Assembly (NCBI GenBank): GCA_963815785.1
Contig: CAWFHZ010000005.1
Coordinates: 124,001 to 188,000, forward strand
Direction of reading: 5' to 3'
Source of the DNA: DATFVA01 sp963815785
Lineage (GTDB): Bacteria > Bacteroidota > Ignavibacteria > Ignavibacteriales > Ignavibacteriaceae
Length of the DNA stretch: 64,000 bases
Numbering within the stretch: the stretch's first letter is position 1; every line of letters begins with the position of its first letter. Position numbers and translations under genes: made by a program. The notes beneath the pieces are model-generated. The model had not been told where the DNA came from. It saw only the letters and a list, made by a program, of their open reading frames with translations, and did no database searches. Positions 19,634-29,600 of the stretch are shown in pieces.

Positions 19634-20682
19634 TTACTTTGCAAGCGTCATTTTCTTTACTTCACTAAAATTGCCTGCCTGAAGTTTATAGAAATAAACT
19701 CCGGATGAGAAATTCCGTGCATCAAATGAATATGAATAATTTCCTTTATTCAGAACTTCATTCACTACAGATGCTACTTCCTGACCAATTATGTTATACA
19801 CTTTTAATTTTACAAATTGCTGATCCGGAATTGTAAAATTTATTTTAGTCGTAGGGTTAAATGGATTCGGATAATTCTGTAATAGTCCATATTTGAAGGA
19901 GAGGAAATATTTTCTTCACCAACCGATGTAACCTGACTGAAACTTACTACAGTACCATCACCGAGTGCTGCAAACAATCCAAACGGTTCTCCGTTCTGGT
20001 TCATTGACGGATCAAGGAATCCTGATGCAAATACTACTGCACTGCCTCCTCCTAATCCTGATAAATCTGCATTAAATGATGCTACTATTGTGTTGTTATC
20101 ATCTCCCGGTGTTACATCTAATATATAATCCGCTGCCGGTACTGTGATATAATCTGTTATATCTCCGTATGCTGCATTATCTACGAGCGTTGCTACATTT
20201 CTTGCTATTACATCCACTGTAGGTGCATCTGTTGATCCGTGTACTGCAAAGAAATCTACTCCGCTGCCTGTTCCTGTTTCTCTTGCCATTGACTTAACAA
20301 ACAGTGTGAATGCTGTACTTCTTCCATCCGGGTTTGCTGAGTAAGAATTCGGATCCAGCACTCCATTAGCTATTGCTACATATTTTTCACCACTTGTCAG
20401 AGTTACCGAAAAATTCTTTAAGGTGTCATTCACCGAAACACTGTTCCCGGGTGCAACTCCTATATTTAATGGGACACCGGCAGGGGCATCTATAAATGGT
20501 GTTGCCATTCTGAACCCGAAGTCATTAAGTAACAATGTTCCGTTCAGGTAAATGTCCACCGGATCTGCCGCAACATCCGATGAATTGTGGATTACTTGTA
20601 ACCTTGCAGTTTGTGCTGAAGTATTCGCGTTCAAAAACAGGGAAATAGTAATCATAAAAAGAGAAATTAATTTAAGTTTCAT
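19634..20682 (-). CDS. T9SS cargo with two DUF4397 domains; one frameshift
   Basis: An exported protein of about 349 aa. The signal peptide ends NTSAQ near residue 24. Two DUF4397 beta-sandwich modules follow: ARLQVIHNSSDVAADPVDIY (about 26-115) and VDFFAVHGSTDAPTVDVIAR (about 138-235), each with the VIH/AVHGS-x-D-AP-VD signature. The apparent stop at 19840 is caused by one missing A at about 19888-19895. In the corrected frame the sequence reads QNYPNPFNPTTKINFTIP and ends KKMTLAK at 19634, a complete T9SS tail. The function of DUF4397 is unknown; it is common in secreted, surface-associated proteins. It is transcribed away from the TPR-CHAT gene. Confidence 0.87.
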
Positions 20683-20991
20683 ACCAACTCCTTATGTATT
20701 TAGTTATTCTGAATGTAGTTCACCTCAGGGAATAAAAATTCCCAACCGTATTAGAGAATTATTTTTTAATTTAATGGGTGACTTAACCTGACCAACATAT
20801 TAATTTCTGATAGAGTTCCCGGTAAATAATTTTATTGTGGATTTTCAATTAATTTTCTTAAAAATGCTTGTTTGGGTGTATTTTAGTGGCGTTTTTTTAT
20901 TGAAAGTAACAGAAAGAAAATTTAGATTAAGTCAGGCAGATGTTGAAATCAGATATATTGGCTATAAATCCGGAAACCAAAATATTAGATT
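20683..20991. other. Divergent promoter region
   Basis: This 309-base spacer separates the divergent DUF4397 and TPR-CHAT genes, so it must hold promoters in both directions. I cannot place a convincing promoter. It contains a 12-base element (listed) shared with the second CHAT locus; nothing else stands out. Confidence 0.5.
20957..20968 (+). promoter_or_regulatory. Leader element shared by both CHAT loci (copy 1)
   Basis: ATTGGCTATAAA starts 35 bases upstream of the TPR-CHAT ATG. The same 12 bases lie at 46378-46389, at nearly the same distance (20 versus 23 bases) from the anti-sigma ATG in the second locus. After it, both leaders carry CAAA(A)TATTA just before the start codon. Candidate ECF-type promoter or translational leader; the role is inferred. 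Confidence 0.4.
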
Positions 20992-23829
20992 ATGAAAAAT
21001 TTTAAACAAGTATTCATTCTAATTTCCGCAATTATTTTAATTAGCAGCAATAATATTTTTTCAATTACAAGCTCCCCGGACTCACTTGCAGATCAACTAT
21101 ACCAAAAAGGCGATGATTTCTGGAGAGATGTTAAGTACGACAGCTCAAATTACTTTTACGAAAAGGCTTCCGAGCTTTTTGAAAAATCAGAGGATTGGAT
21201 TAAATATATCGATTGCCAGAAAAATATGGGAATCAATTACCGATATCTTGGGGATTATACACAATCTTTCACACATCTTAATAATGCATTGGGGGTAATA
21301 AAAAATATCACTCAAAACCAGGATTCCCTCAGGGCGGAAATTTATAATAGCATCGGAACGGTTTATTATGAAAAGGCAAATTATGATAAAGCTTATAAGT
21401 ACTACAGCGAGATGCTTCAAATAAATGAAAAGATTTTCGGAACTGAAAACGCAAATACAGGAAAAGGATATCATAATGTCGGACTGATTTATTACAGGAC
21501 CGGAGATTATGAGAAAGCTCTTCAATACTTTGAAAAAGCCGAAACAATCTGGATCAAAACACTCGGGAGAAATAATACTTTTCTTGCAAATTGTTACACC
21601 AATATGTCGAATGTGTATTTTCTGAAGGAAGATTACAACAAATCGATTGAATATGATTTAAAAGCATTAAACATTTGGGAAGATAAGCTTGGATCTAATC
21701 ATCCATTTGTTGCTATGAGCTACAATAATCTTGCTTCAACATACACTTATACAGGTAATTATGATAAAGCTCTTGAGTACAATTATAAAGCTATGCAGAT
21801 AAGGAGAGATTTTGCAGGTGAAGAATCGCGCGATGTGGCTTACAGTTATGCTAATATCGGTGATGTTTTTACAAGAATGGGAAACCTGAATAACGGGAAA
21901 TACTTTTTGAATAAGGCAATCAGCATTTACCGTAAAATTGACCCTTTCAATCCAAATCTTGCAGAAGCTTATATATTTTCTGGAAATCTCTACAGAAAAA
22001 AAACTGAGTTTACAAATGCTGAGGCATATTACGACTCAGCACTTTCCATCGTCTGGCCGGGTCATTCTCCGGACAGTGCTGATGTTAATACACTACAAAA
22101 AATGCCTTCCGAAGATCAGCTAGTTACAGCATTAATAGAGAAAGGAAATACTTTTGAAGAAGATGCTGAACATTCCGGAGAAACCATAAAATTAATTAAG
22201 GCACTTAATGCGTATAAAATTACTTCGGATGTTATAGATAAGTTGAAAGTGGGGTTCGGTAGGGAAGAATCAAAACTGATGCTTACCAAAAGATCTTATG
22301 AAGTAAATAAGAAAGCCATCGGTGTAGCGTTAAATCTTTACAAAAAGACGGATGATAAAAAATATCTTGAATCAGCTTTTTTATTTACAGAAAGAAATAA
22401 AGCCGGAATTCTCGCTGAATCAATTGCTGAATCTGATGCGAGAAAATTTGCGGGATTACCGGATAGTTTACTTGAGGAAGAAAAAGATTTAAGGGCAGAT
22501 CTTTCACTTTATCAAACACGGCTGGAAGAAGCTGAAGAGTCCCAGGATTCTATATCAACAGTTAATAACAGGAATCTACTGTTCGATTTTCAGCGGAAGT
22601 ATGACGATCTGCTTAGCTATATTGAGCAGAATTTTCCTGCTTACCATAAACTAAAATATCCCGATGAGATAAGTTCAACTGAGGATATAAAAAAACTTTT
22701 ACCTGATAAAGCAGCTTTGCTTGAATATTCCATCGGTGATTCATCGATTACAATTTTTGCTCTGGCAGGCAATTCGGAAAATGTGGTCAGTGTTAAGAGT
22801 GATTCTACTTTTTTTTATGAGGTAAGAAAGTTCAGGAATTCACTGCAGAAACTGGACTACATTAGTTATTTAACATCTTCAGTGTTTCTTTATAATAAAT
22901 TAATTATGCCGGTTAAAGGTTCTATTACTGGAAAAGAAAAGCTTTACATCATTCCCGATGATATAATGGCTTATCTTCCATTTGAAGCTTTGTTAGCAAA
23001 CGTTTCTACAGAAACTTTTAACGGAGATTTTACAGGTTTGCATTACCTGATAAATGATTACGAAATAAGCTATCATTATTCATCGGAGTTATTAAGAGAA
23101 ACTTTACTGCACAAAAATGATAATGCAAAGATTTCCTTTGCCGGATTTGCCCCCGTTTTCTCAGAAGATAAAAATGATTTAAAAAAGATCGCTTCAGTTA
23201 TGGATTCAAATCTAGTTAATGACAATGCTCTCAGATCTATAATTGTTTCCGGGAAGAAATATTCTTCCCTTCCTGAAACTGAAACTGAGGTAAAATCAAT
23301 AGGAAAATTATTTAAGGAAGCGGGTTATCCTTCAGATTTATTTTTGAACAAATCAGCAACTGAAAGCACGTTAAAATCGGATGATATGTACAGGTATAAA
23401 TTTATTCACCTGGCTACTCACGGCTTTATAAATGAAGAGCATCCCAATCTATCAGGATTAATATTTTATAATTCTGATGATTCACTCGATGACGGAATCC
23501 TTTACGCCGGTGAAATATACAATCTTAATCTTAATGCAGATTTAATTGTCTTAAGTGCATGTGAAAGCGGGCTTGGAAAAGTGGTTAAAGGTGAAGGAAT
23601 TTTCGGGTTAACAAGGGGCTTCTTCTATGCAGGTGCTGATAATATTGTTGTTTCACTCTGGCAGGTTGCAGATAAATCTACTTCTATTCTTATGATTAAC
23701 TTTTACAAAAATATTTTAGATGGAATGGATTATTCCTCTGCATTACGAAAGGCAAAACTTGATTTGATAAACACTGAACGATATTCTTATCCGCTTGAGT
23801 GGAGTCCTTTCATTTTAGTAGGTCGTTAA
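20992..23829 (+). CDS. Exported TPR-CHAT caspase-like protease (locus 1)
   Basis: A 945-aa protein. The N-terminus is a signal peptide (VFILISAIILISSNNIFS). Residues about 35-400 hold tandem TPRs of the kinesin-light-chain type (YNSIGTVYYEKANYDKAYKY, YHNVGLIYYRTGDYEKALQY, YNNLASTYTYTGNYDKALEY). A helical linker follows to about 560. Residues about 600-945 form a CHAT domain with the caspase-like dyad H810 (IHLATHG) and C857 (VLSACESGLG), then GLTRGFFYAGADNIVVSLW. No C-terminal anchor is present, unlike its paralogue at 47391. It ends 1 base from the convergent anti-sigma gene, whose sigma partner lies just beyond. The arrangement suggests a periplasmic protease acting on that anti-sigma factor; this is inference. 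Confidence 0.9.
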   Translation: MKNFKQVFILISAIILISSNNIFSITSSPDSLADQLYQKGDDFWRDVKYDSSNYFYEKASELFEKSEDWIKYIDCQKNMGINYRYLGDYTQSFTHLNNALGVIKNITQNQDSLRAEIYNSIGTVYYEKANYDKAYKYYSEMLQINEKIFGTENANTGKGYHNVGLIYYRTGDYEKALQYFEKAETIWIKTLGRNNTFLANCYTNMSNVYFLKEDYNKSIEYDLKALNIWEDKLGSNHPFVAMSYNNLASTYTYTGNYDKALEYNYKAMQIRRDFAGEESRDVAYSYANIGDVFTRMGNLNNGKYFLNKAISIYRKIDPFNPNLAEAYIFSGNLYRKKTEFTNAEAYYDSALSIVWPGHSPDSADVNTLQKMPSEDQLVTALIEKGNTFEEDAEHSGETIKLIKALNAYKITSDVIDKLKVGFGREESKLMLTKRSYEVNKKAIGVALNLYKKTDDKKYLESAFLFTERNKAGILAESIAESDARKFAGLPDSLLEEEKDLRADLSLYQTRLEEAEESQDSISTVNNRNLLFDFQRKYDDLLSYIEQNFPAYHKLKYPDEISSTEDIKKLLPDKAALLEYSIGDSSITIFALAGNSENVVSVKSDSTFFYEVRKFRNSLQKLDYISYLTSSVFLYNKLIMPVKGSITGKEKLYIIPDDIMAYLPFEALLANVSTETFNGDFTGLHYLINDYEISYHYSSELLRETLLHKNDNAKISFAGFAPVFSEDKNDLKKIASVMDSNLVNDNALRSIIVSGKKYSSLPETETEVKSIGKLFKEAGYPSDLFLNKSATESTLKSDDMYRYKFIHLATHGFINEEHPNLSGLIFYNSDDSLDDGILYAGEIYNLNLNADLIVLSACESGLGKVVKGEGIFGLTRGFFYAGADNIVVSLWQVADKSTSILMINFYKNILDGMDYSSALRKAKLDLINTERYSYPLEWSPFILVGR

Positions 23830-23830
23830 T

Positions 23831-24919
23831 TTAGCGGATAATAAATTTTCCCATTGATTCAATATTATCCTGAGACTCAAGTTTCCAATAATATAATCCG
23901 GGATCAAGTTTGGTATCAATCGTTAGCTCCTTGCCGTTAATAAGTTTATCATAAACCGGGATATTTCGATTCGAGACTATGACAAACTTCAGGGTAATAT
24001 TTTTATTTACAGTTAACCACTCAAACCTGACCGGCATTCTGACCTCTGCTCCTATCGATGGAGAAACTATCTCAACACGTGAGTTACCTCTGTTGTTACG
24101 GTTAATAAAATTTTCGAGTGTAACATTAGCAGCAAAAAGATCCTGCCTGATCTTTGTATTATCATTTTGGGGAGTTTCTTTGTCGGCTTCAGGTATTTTA
24201 ACGGATGCTGTGTCTGATTCCCTGATTGGTTTCTGACCGGGCGTAAGGTCTGTAATTACCTGCGTCGGCTCGTTGGAATTCTGCGACCCGGTACCTGTTC
24301 TTGAAGAATAATAAATAAAAATAACTGATGCAAAGGCTACAATTGATGCAGCGGCATACCAATAAAATTTTCTGCTCCGTTGTGGTTCTTCCTTCTTTTG
24401 AATAACAGGAATTACGGGTGGAGCAGTTAATGATATCAGTTCGAATGAATCCAGATTCATAATATCATTTTCACTGTGAATAATATATACCGTCCCCAAA
24501 TCCATCGACAATACATTAAGTATATATTCAGAATTAACTTTTAGTGCCGCTCTTTCCTTTTTCAATCTTGATGGAAGTGAAAGAAATCTAAGGTTAAAAT
24601 CGGTTTGGCTCAGTCTTGTTATTTCAATTTCAACAAGACTATCCCCGCTTCTGAATAAAACAGTTTCCTCATCCTGGTTATCCTGCTGGCGGAAAAGACT
24701 TATTACATTTTTCTTTCCGTCAAAATCAAGATCTTCGTCAAAAATAGTATTGAATGATTTAGTGCACTCTTTGCATTCTGCAAGATGATTTGAAATAAAT
24801 TGTTTTTCCTTATCACTCAGTTGATCCTGCAAATTTATATAAGTAGCAAGGGTCTGCTGCGAGAGATGACTTTTTGTCTCATCAAGAAATTTAGAATATT
24901 CCTCAAAGATATTTTCCAT
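23831..24919 (-). CDS. Membrane-spanning ZAS anti-sigma factor with Ig-like periplasmic domain
   Basis: A 362-aa protein. The N-terminal cytoplasmic part has the zinc-binding anti-sigma signature H-x3-C-x2-C (NHLAECKECTKSF, about residues 44-56). A single transmembrane helix follows at about 187-207 (WYAAASIVAFASVIFIYYSS). The periplasmic part has a T/E/K-rich linker and, from about 275, a beta-sandwich-like domain (VEIVSPSIGAEVRMPVRFEW, LDPGLYYWKLESQDN). It follows the sigma factor gene on the same strand with a hairpin in the 66-base gap, fitting a sigma/anti-sigma operon. It presumably holds the sigma factor at the membrane until its outer domain is cleaved or bound. Convergent with the TPR-CHAT gene, stops 1 base apart. 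Confidence 0.88.
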   Translation of the reverse strand: MENIFEEYSKFLDETKSHLSQQTLATYINLQDQLSDKEKQFISNHLAECKECTKSFNTIFDEDLDFDGKKNVISLFRQQDNQDEETVLFRSGDSLVEIEITRLSQTDFNLRFLSLPSRLKKERAALKVNSEYILNVLSMDLGTVYIIHSENDIMNLDSFELISLTAPPVIPVIQKKEEPQRSRKFYWYAAASIVAFASVIFIYYSSRTGTGSQNSNEPTQVITDLTPGQKPIRESDTASVKIPEADKETPQNDNTKIRQDLFAANVTLENFINRNNRGNSRVEIVSPSIGAEVRMPVRFEWLTVNKNITLKFVIVSNRNIPVYDKLINGKELTIDTKLDPGLYYWKLESQDNIESMGKFIIR

Positions 24920-24942
24920 TTTCAGATGCCTCTATTAATGTT

Positions 24943-24966
24943 CCGGTTATTAAGTTTAAAAACCGG
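24943..24966 (-). promoter_or_regulatory. Hairpin between sigma and anti-sigma genes (locus 1)
   Basis: CCGGTT pairs with AACCGG around a 12-base AT-rich loop, in the short gap between the sigma stop and the anti-sigma start. There is no good T-run, so partial attenuation or mRNA stability is more likely than full termination. A hairpin occupies the same place in the second locus. Confidence 0.4.
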
Positions 24967-24985
24967 GGGATTACTTTCAGAAATT

Positions 24986-25579
24986 TTATTCAGATTTTTC
25001 ATATTTCTTAAACATTTTATACTCGTACCCGTTTTCTTTAAGAAATGTGAATAATTTTATCCTCAATCTTCTTATATGTGTGTCAAGAGTATTCATATTA
25101 AGATTCTTTGCTTCGGCAATTTCAATCCGCGTTTTTTCTTCAATCATATTATTAAGCAGTTCCTTTTCATCAGTATTCAACTGAAGTTTAAAAGTATTTA
25201 AACTGTTAAACACTTCTTCACCTTCGAGCATTTCATGCGGATCCGGGAGAGAATCCGCCAGGTTTTCCGTTATAGAAATACCATCTTCTTCTATAAGGGA
25301 ATTATTAAATTGGCTCTCAGGTTTTTCTTTTTTTCTTCTTAAGGCTTTATCAAGTTGAACGCGGCATTGAATTTTGATGGACCCTATTATATATGCTTCT
25401 TCATTTTTAATTTCTTCCGAAAGCTTAATTCCCGAAATATTCAAAAAAATCTGATTCCGGAAATCTTCAAATTCAGTAAATATTGTTTTAACAAAAAGAT
25501 CACGGTACTTAAGATAAAAACGATTGATTATTTTGTAGCCGCGGGTATTGTTGGAAAAGTATTTTTCATTAAGATCCAT
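24986..25579 (-). CDS. ECF-type RNA polymerase sigma factor (locus 1)
   Basis: A 197-aa alternative sigma factor. The N-terminal half is a divergent region 2 (FRNQIFLNISG, EEAYIIGSIKIQCRVQLDKALRRKK), and the C-terminal half a region 4 helix-turn-helix (LNTDEKELLNNMIEEKTRIE, NLNMNTLDTHIRRLRIKLF). The ATG at 25579 is preferred because GGAGAG lies about 8 bases before it; a GTG at 25621 would add 14 residues. Divergence is high, so ECF assignment rests on size, the region 4 pattern, and the anti-sigma gene directly downstream. It probably controls its own operon and genes related to the convergent TPR-CHAT protease. Confidence 0.8.
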   Translation of the reverse strand: MDLNEKYFSNNTRGYKIINRFYLKYRDLFVKTIFTEFEDFRNQIFLNISGIKLSEEIKNEEAYIIGSIKIQCRVQLDKALRRKKEKPESQFNNSLIEEDGISITENLADSLPDPHEMLEGEEVFNSLNTFKLQLNTDEKELLNNMIEEKTRIEIAEAKNLNMNTLDTHIRRLRIKLFTFLKENGYEYKMFKKYEKSE

Positions 25580-25685
25580 CGTCTGCTCTCCGTTTGAGAT
25601 GGTTATATGAAATTTAAGCACTCCCTGTTACAAAAGAAATATTTAGAATTAAAGAAATCAGGAAATTCTTAATGAAAGAAAAGAA

Positions 25686-25711
25686 TATCCGCCCCGTTAT
25701 AAGAAGCGGAT
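25686..25711 (-). terminator. Terminator after the Yip1-family gene
   Basis: On the minus strand ATCCGC pairs with GCGGAT around a 14-base loop and is followed by ATTCTTTTCTTTC. It starts 14 bases past the stop of the Yip1-family gene and separates it from the sigma operon. Confidence 0.6.
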
Positions 25712-25724
25712 TGAAAAATTATTT

Positions 25725-26318
25725 TTATAAATTCCCGTTGAGATAAAAACCGCGGAAAATAACCGAACTTATTATAGCTCCGATTACAAAATAGAGAACA
25801 AGTGACACTATGATTGTTACAATGAAATAACCAATAAGTTTATCATCCGGAACTGATTTGACTTTTTTTAATCCCATATATAAAAGGAATAAACTGTAGA
25901 TACCTGCAAGAGCAGCAAGAAATGATAACGAAGGAATAATATTAAAAATACCGGCAACCCATGCGGCAGTATAAGAATAGACTGCTACTTTAAGAGAAGC
26001 AATGAAATCTTTTGTAGAGCCGAATGATGGGGCAAGGGCATCGATAATTAAACCCATAACATACACACTAACCAAAGAAAGAATATAAGTAAGAATCGCC
26101 CAGGAGAAAGACATTCCTATACCAAGGTGTATCATTCCAAATCCATATGAAACTCCCACAAGGAAATAACCAATAAAACCGGCAACTGCTGGAATCGCAG
26201 CTAATATTACAGCATATTTGGAAAAAAGTTCTGCAGTTGTGGTTGATTCACCCTTGATAACTTCCCATTCAGTATTAGGACTTAGAAGGATGTTCTTTGC
26301 GCGGTCAACAAGGTTCAT
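25725..26318 (-). CDS. Yip1-family membrane protein
   Basis: A 197-aa polytopic membrane protein. The N-terminal amphipathic block MNLVDRAKNILLSPNTEWEV is typical of bacterial Yip1-domain proteins, followed by five hydrophobic helices at about residues 33-52, 60-85, 108-135, 138-150 and 165-190. GGGAG before the ATG supports the start. The bacterial members have no settled role; they are often near envelope or stress genes. Here the gene is upstream of, but separated by a terminator from, the ECF sigma operon. Confidence 0.85.
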   Translation of the reverse strand: MNLVDRAKNILLSPNTEWEVIKGESTTTAELFSKYAVILAAIPAVAGFIGYFLVGVSYGFGMIHLGIGMSFSWAILTYILSLVSVYVMGLIIDALAPSFGSTKDFIASLKVAVYSYTAAWVAGIFNIIPSLSFLAALAGIYSLFLLYMGLKKVKSVPDDKLIGYFIVTIIVSLVLYFVIGAIISSVIFRGFYLNGNL

Positions 26319-26353
26319 ATTTAAACTCCCAATTATTTTATAAAATAAATTAA

Positions 26354-26485
26354 TTAATTAGAGTCATCGTTATCAGAACCTTCATCCGATAGAAACGGAT
26401 TAGCTGACGTAACATAGCTTAAATACATCAGAATCTCAAAGAGAATAAATAGAGACATAGCTTTGACAAAATAAACAGTTGTCAT
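26354..26485 (-). CDS. Possible 43-aa single-helix membrane protein
   Basis: A short frame (ATG 26485, TAA 26354-26356) encodes one hydrophobic helix (FVKAMSLFILFEILMYLSYV) and an acidic tail (SDEGSDNDDSN). The composition is that of a real small membrane protein rather than random sequence. No convincing ribosome-binding site is seen and there is no known family. It occupies most of an otherwise empty 339-base gap (26319-26657); the remainder should hold the promoter of the next plus-strand gene. Confidence 0.4.
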   Translation of the reverse strand: MTTVYFVKAMSLFILFEILMYLSYVTSANPFLSDEGSDNDDSN

Positions 26486-26657
26486 CTTTCATATTTAACT
26501 TAAACTGCTGCTAAAATCAGATTTGAATTTTCATCGTAATATTTAAATCAATAAAGGGTTTTTATTTTAACTTAAGAATTTTTCTTTATATTTTCCGGTT
26601 TAATGGAAACCTCAATAAACATCTTACCTTTACTACTTAACAATCTGGAAAATTAAA

Positions 26658-29600
26658 ATGATTCACAAACAGAAATTTTCTGTATCAATTATCCTTCTAC
26701 TTACACTGATTTTTTTTAGCAGTATTCAACTTCCTGCACAGAAAATAAATATGGAAAAGCTTAAAGGATTAAAACCCCGGAGCATTGGTCCTGCAGGAAT
26801 GAGTGGTAGAGTAACTGCATTTGATGTTGTAATGGCAAATACAGATATAATCTATGCAGGAACAGCCTCAGGAGGCTTGTGGAGATCAACAAGTGCCGGA
26901 GTAAACTGGGAACCAATTTTTGATGATCAGCCTGTATTATCGATCGGTGCGGTCGCTGTTGATCAAAGAGTTCCCGATATAATATGGGTTGGAACCGGCG
27001 AAGCAAATCCGAGGAACAGTCAATCGAGCGGAAACGGCATTTATAAAAGTATTGATGGTGGCAAAACCTGGAAACATCTGGGACTGGACAATACAAGAAA
27101 CATAAGCCGTGTAATAATCAATCCTTATAATTCCGATGTAGTTTATGTTGCAGCTCTGGGTACAGCGTGGGATTCTACGGAAGAACGCGGGGTTTATAAA
27201 ACTACTGATGGCGGGAATTCCTGGAATAAAATTTTATATGTAGATAAAAAAACAGGTGCTGCAAATATGATTATGGATCCTGTAAATCCGAATAAACTTT
27301 TTGTTGCAATGTGGGAATACAGAAGATGGCCATGGTTTTTCAAATCAGGCGGACCGGGTTCGGGATTGTACGTTACTTTTGATGGCGGAAAAAACTGGAC
27401 AAAAAGAACTGACAAGGATGGACTTCCCAAAGGAGATCTGGGAAGAATTGGGTTAGCACTATGCAATAAATATCCGAATGTTGTTTATGCTATGATTGAA
27501 TCAAAAAAGAATGCTTTGTACAGATCAGATGACGGAGGGTTTAAATGGAAAATGGTAAATGATAAAAATGTTGGAGACCGCCCGTTTTATTATGCCCAGC
27601 TTGCGGTTGATCCTGAAAATGAAAACCGTGTTTATGATATTCATTCTATTGTTACCGTCAGCGAAGACGGAGGTAAATCATTTGAAACGCTTATAGCTTG
27701 GAATAAAATTCATCCGGATCATCATGCTTTCTGGATTAGTCCGGAAAACCCTTCATTTCTGATCGATGGAAATGACGGAGGTATGGCAATTTCTCACGAT
27801 AAAGGAAAAACGTGGCGCTTTGTTGAAAACCTTCCTCTCGCACAATTTTATCATATCAGTTATGATATGGAAACACCTTACAATGTTTACGGCGGGATGC
27901 AGGATAATGGCTCCTGGATGGGTCCGGGCCGTGTTCTCAGCTCCGATGGAATTACAAATGCTTACTGGCAGTTTTTGAGTTTTGGCGATGGTTTTGACGT
28001 TGTTCCGGATCCGTCAAATTCACGGTATGGTTATTCAATGTCGCAGGGTGGAAATCTTGTTCGTTACGATATTGAAACCGGTCACACAAAATTCATTCGT
28101 CCTCCGGATCCCGAAAATGTAAGACTAAGATTTAACTGGAACGCTGGAATAGCACAGGATCCTTTTGATAAGGCAACAATTTATTACGGAAGCCAGTTTC
28201 TTCATAAAAGTACTGATAGAGGTGACAGCTGGGAAATTATTTCTCCTGATCTTACTACTGATGATACATCAAAACAAAAACAATTCGAAAGCGGCGGATT
28301 AACTTATGATGTTACAGATGCTGAAAATTTCACAACAATAATTTCAATCGATCCGAGCCCGGTAAAGAAGGGCATAATATGGGTTGGTACAGATGATGGT
28401 AACCTGCAGGTAACAAAAGATGGCGGAAATTTGTGGGAAAATGTTTCGGGTAATCTGAAAGGTGTTCCTAAAGGAACATGGATTCCGCAGGTAAGAGCTT
28501 CAACTTACAATGAAGCCGAAGCCTGGGTAGTGCTTGAAAATCACAGAAGGAATGACTGGAATACCTACGCATATTACACTAAAGACTTTGGTAAAAGCTG
28601 GACAAGAATTGCAGATAATGATTCAATCTTTGGTTATGCACTTTCAATTATTCAGGATCCTGTTCAACCAAACCTTGTTTTCCTGGGAACTGAATTTGGT
28701 TTATATGTAAGCTTTGATAAAGCAAAAACATGGAGCAAATGGAAGGAAGGCTACCCGAATGTTTCAACAATGGATATGCAGATTCAACCACGTGAGAATG
28801 ATTTGATCCTCGGTACATTTGGTCGTGCAGCATACATTCTTGATAATATTGAACCACTCCGGGAGATTGCTGCAAACAGTGAAATTTTGAATAATCATTT
28901 TCAGCTATTCCCCGTTCCTGAAGCTACAGATGATATTTACCGCTGGAAAGGTCCGGGTACAATGTTCCCGGGCGAAGGTACATTCAAAGGCGACAACCGA
29001 CCCGCGGGTGCAATGATTACTTTTATTGTGAATCCTGATACTACCAATAAAAAGGAGAAAGAAGATGAACCCGATTCAATAAAATCAGAAAAAACTAAAA
29101 ATGATAGTGCTACTGTGGAAATAGTGAACGAGGCTGGAAAAATAATAAGAACTTTAAAGGATAAAGTTGAACCGGGACTAAACAGAATTTATTGGAACTA
29201 CGACAGGAAAGGAGTCCGGTGGCCTAATACTCCTAAACCGGAAAAGGAACATGAATATGGAGGACCAACTGTACTGCCGGGTAAATATAAACTGAAAGTT
29301 TCTTTTGCTGATTATACTGATTCAACAAATGTTGTAGTTAAAACAGATCCGCGGATTAACTTTTCAATTGATAATCTGAAAGCTAAAAGTGATTATCTAG
29401 ACAAAATCCTTGATAGAGTAAAAACTGCAACAAAAGCTGCTGACCAAATCCGTGAAGCAGAAAAAACGGTGGCTCTTATAACCAGCAGAATAAAAGATAA
29501 AAGTGGTGCAGAGATAGATAGTCTTAATAAAAAAAGCAAAGCAATAAAAGATTCACTTAAAGCTTTAATGGAGTTAATTAATCAGCCTGAAGTTCAGGGA

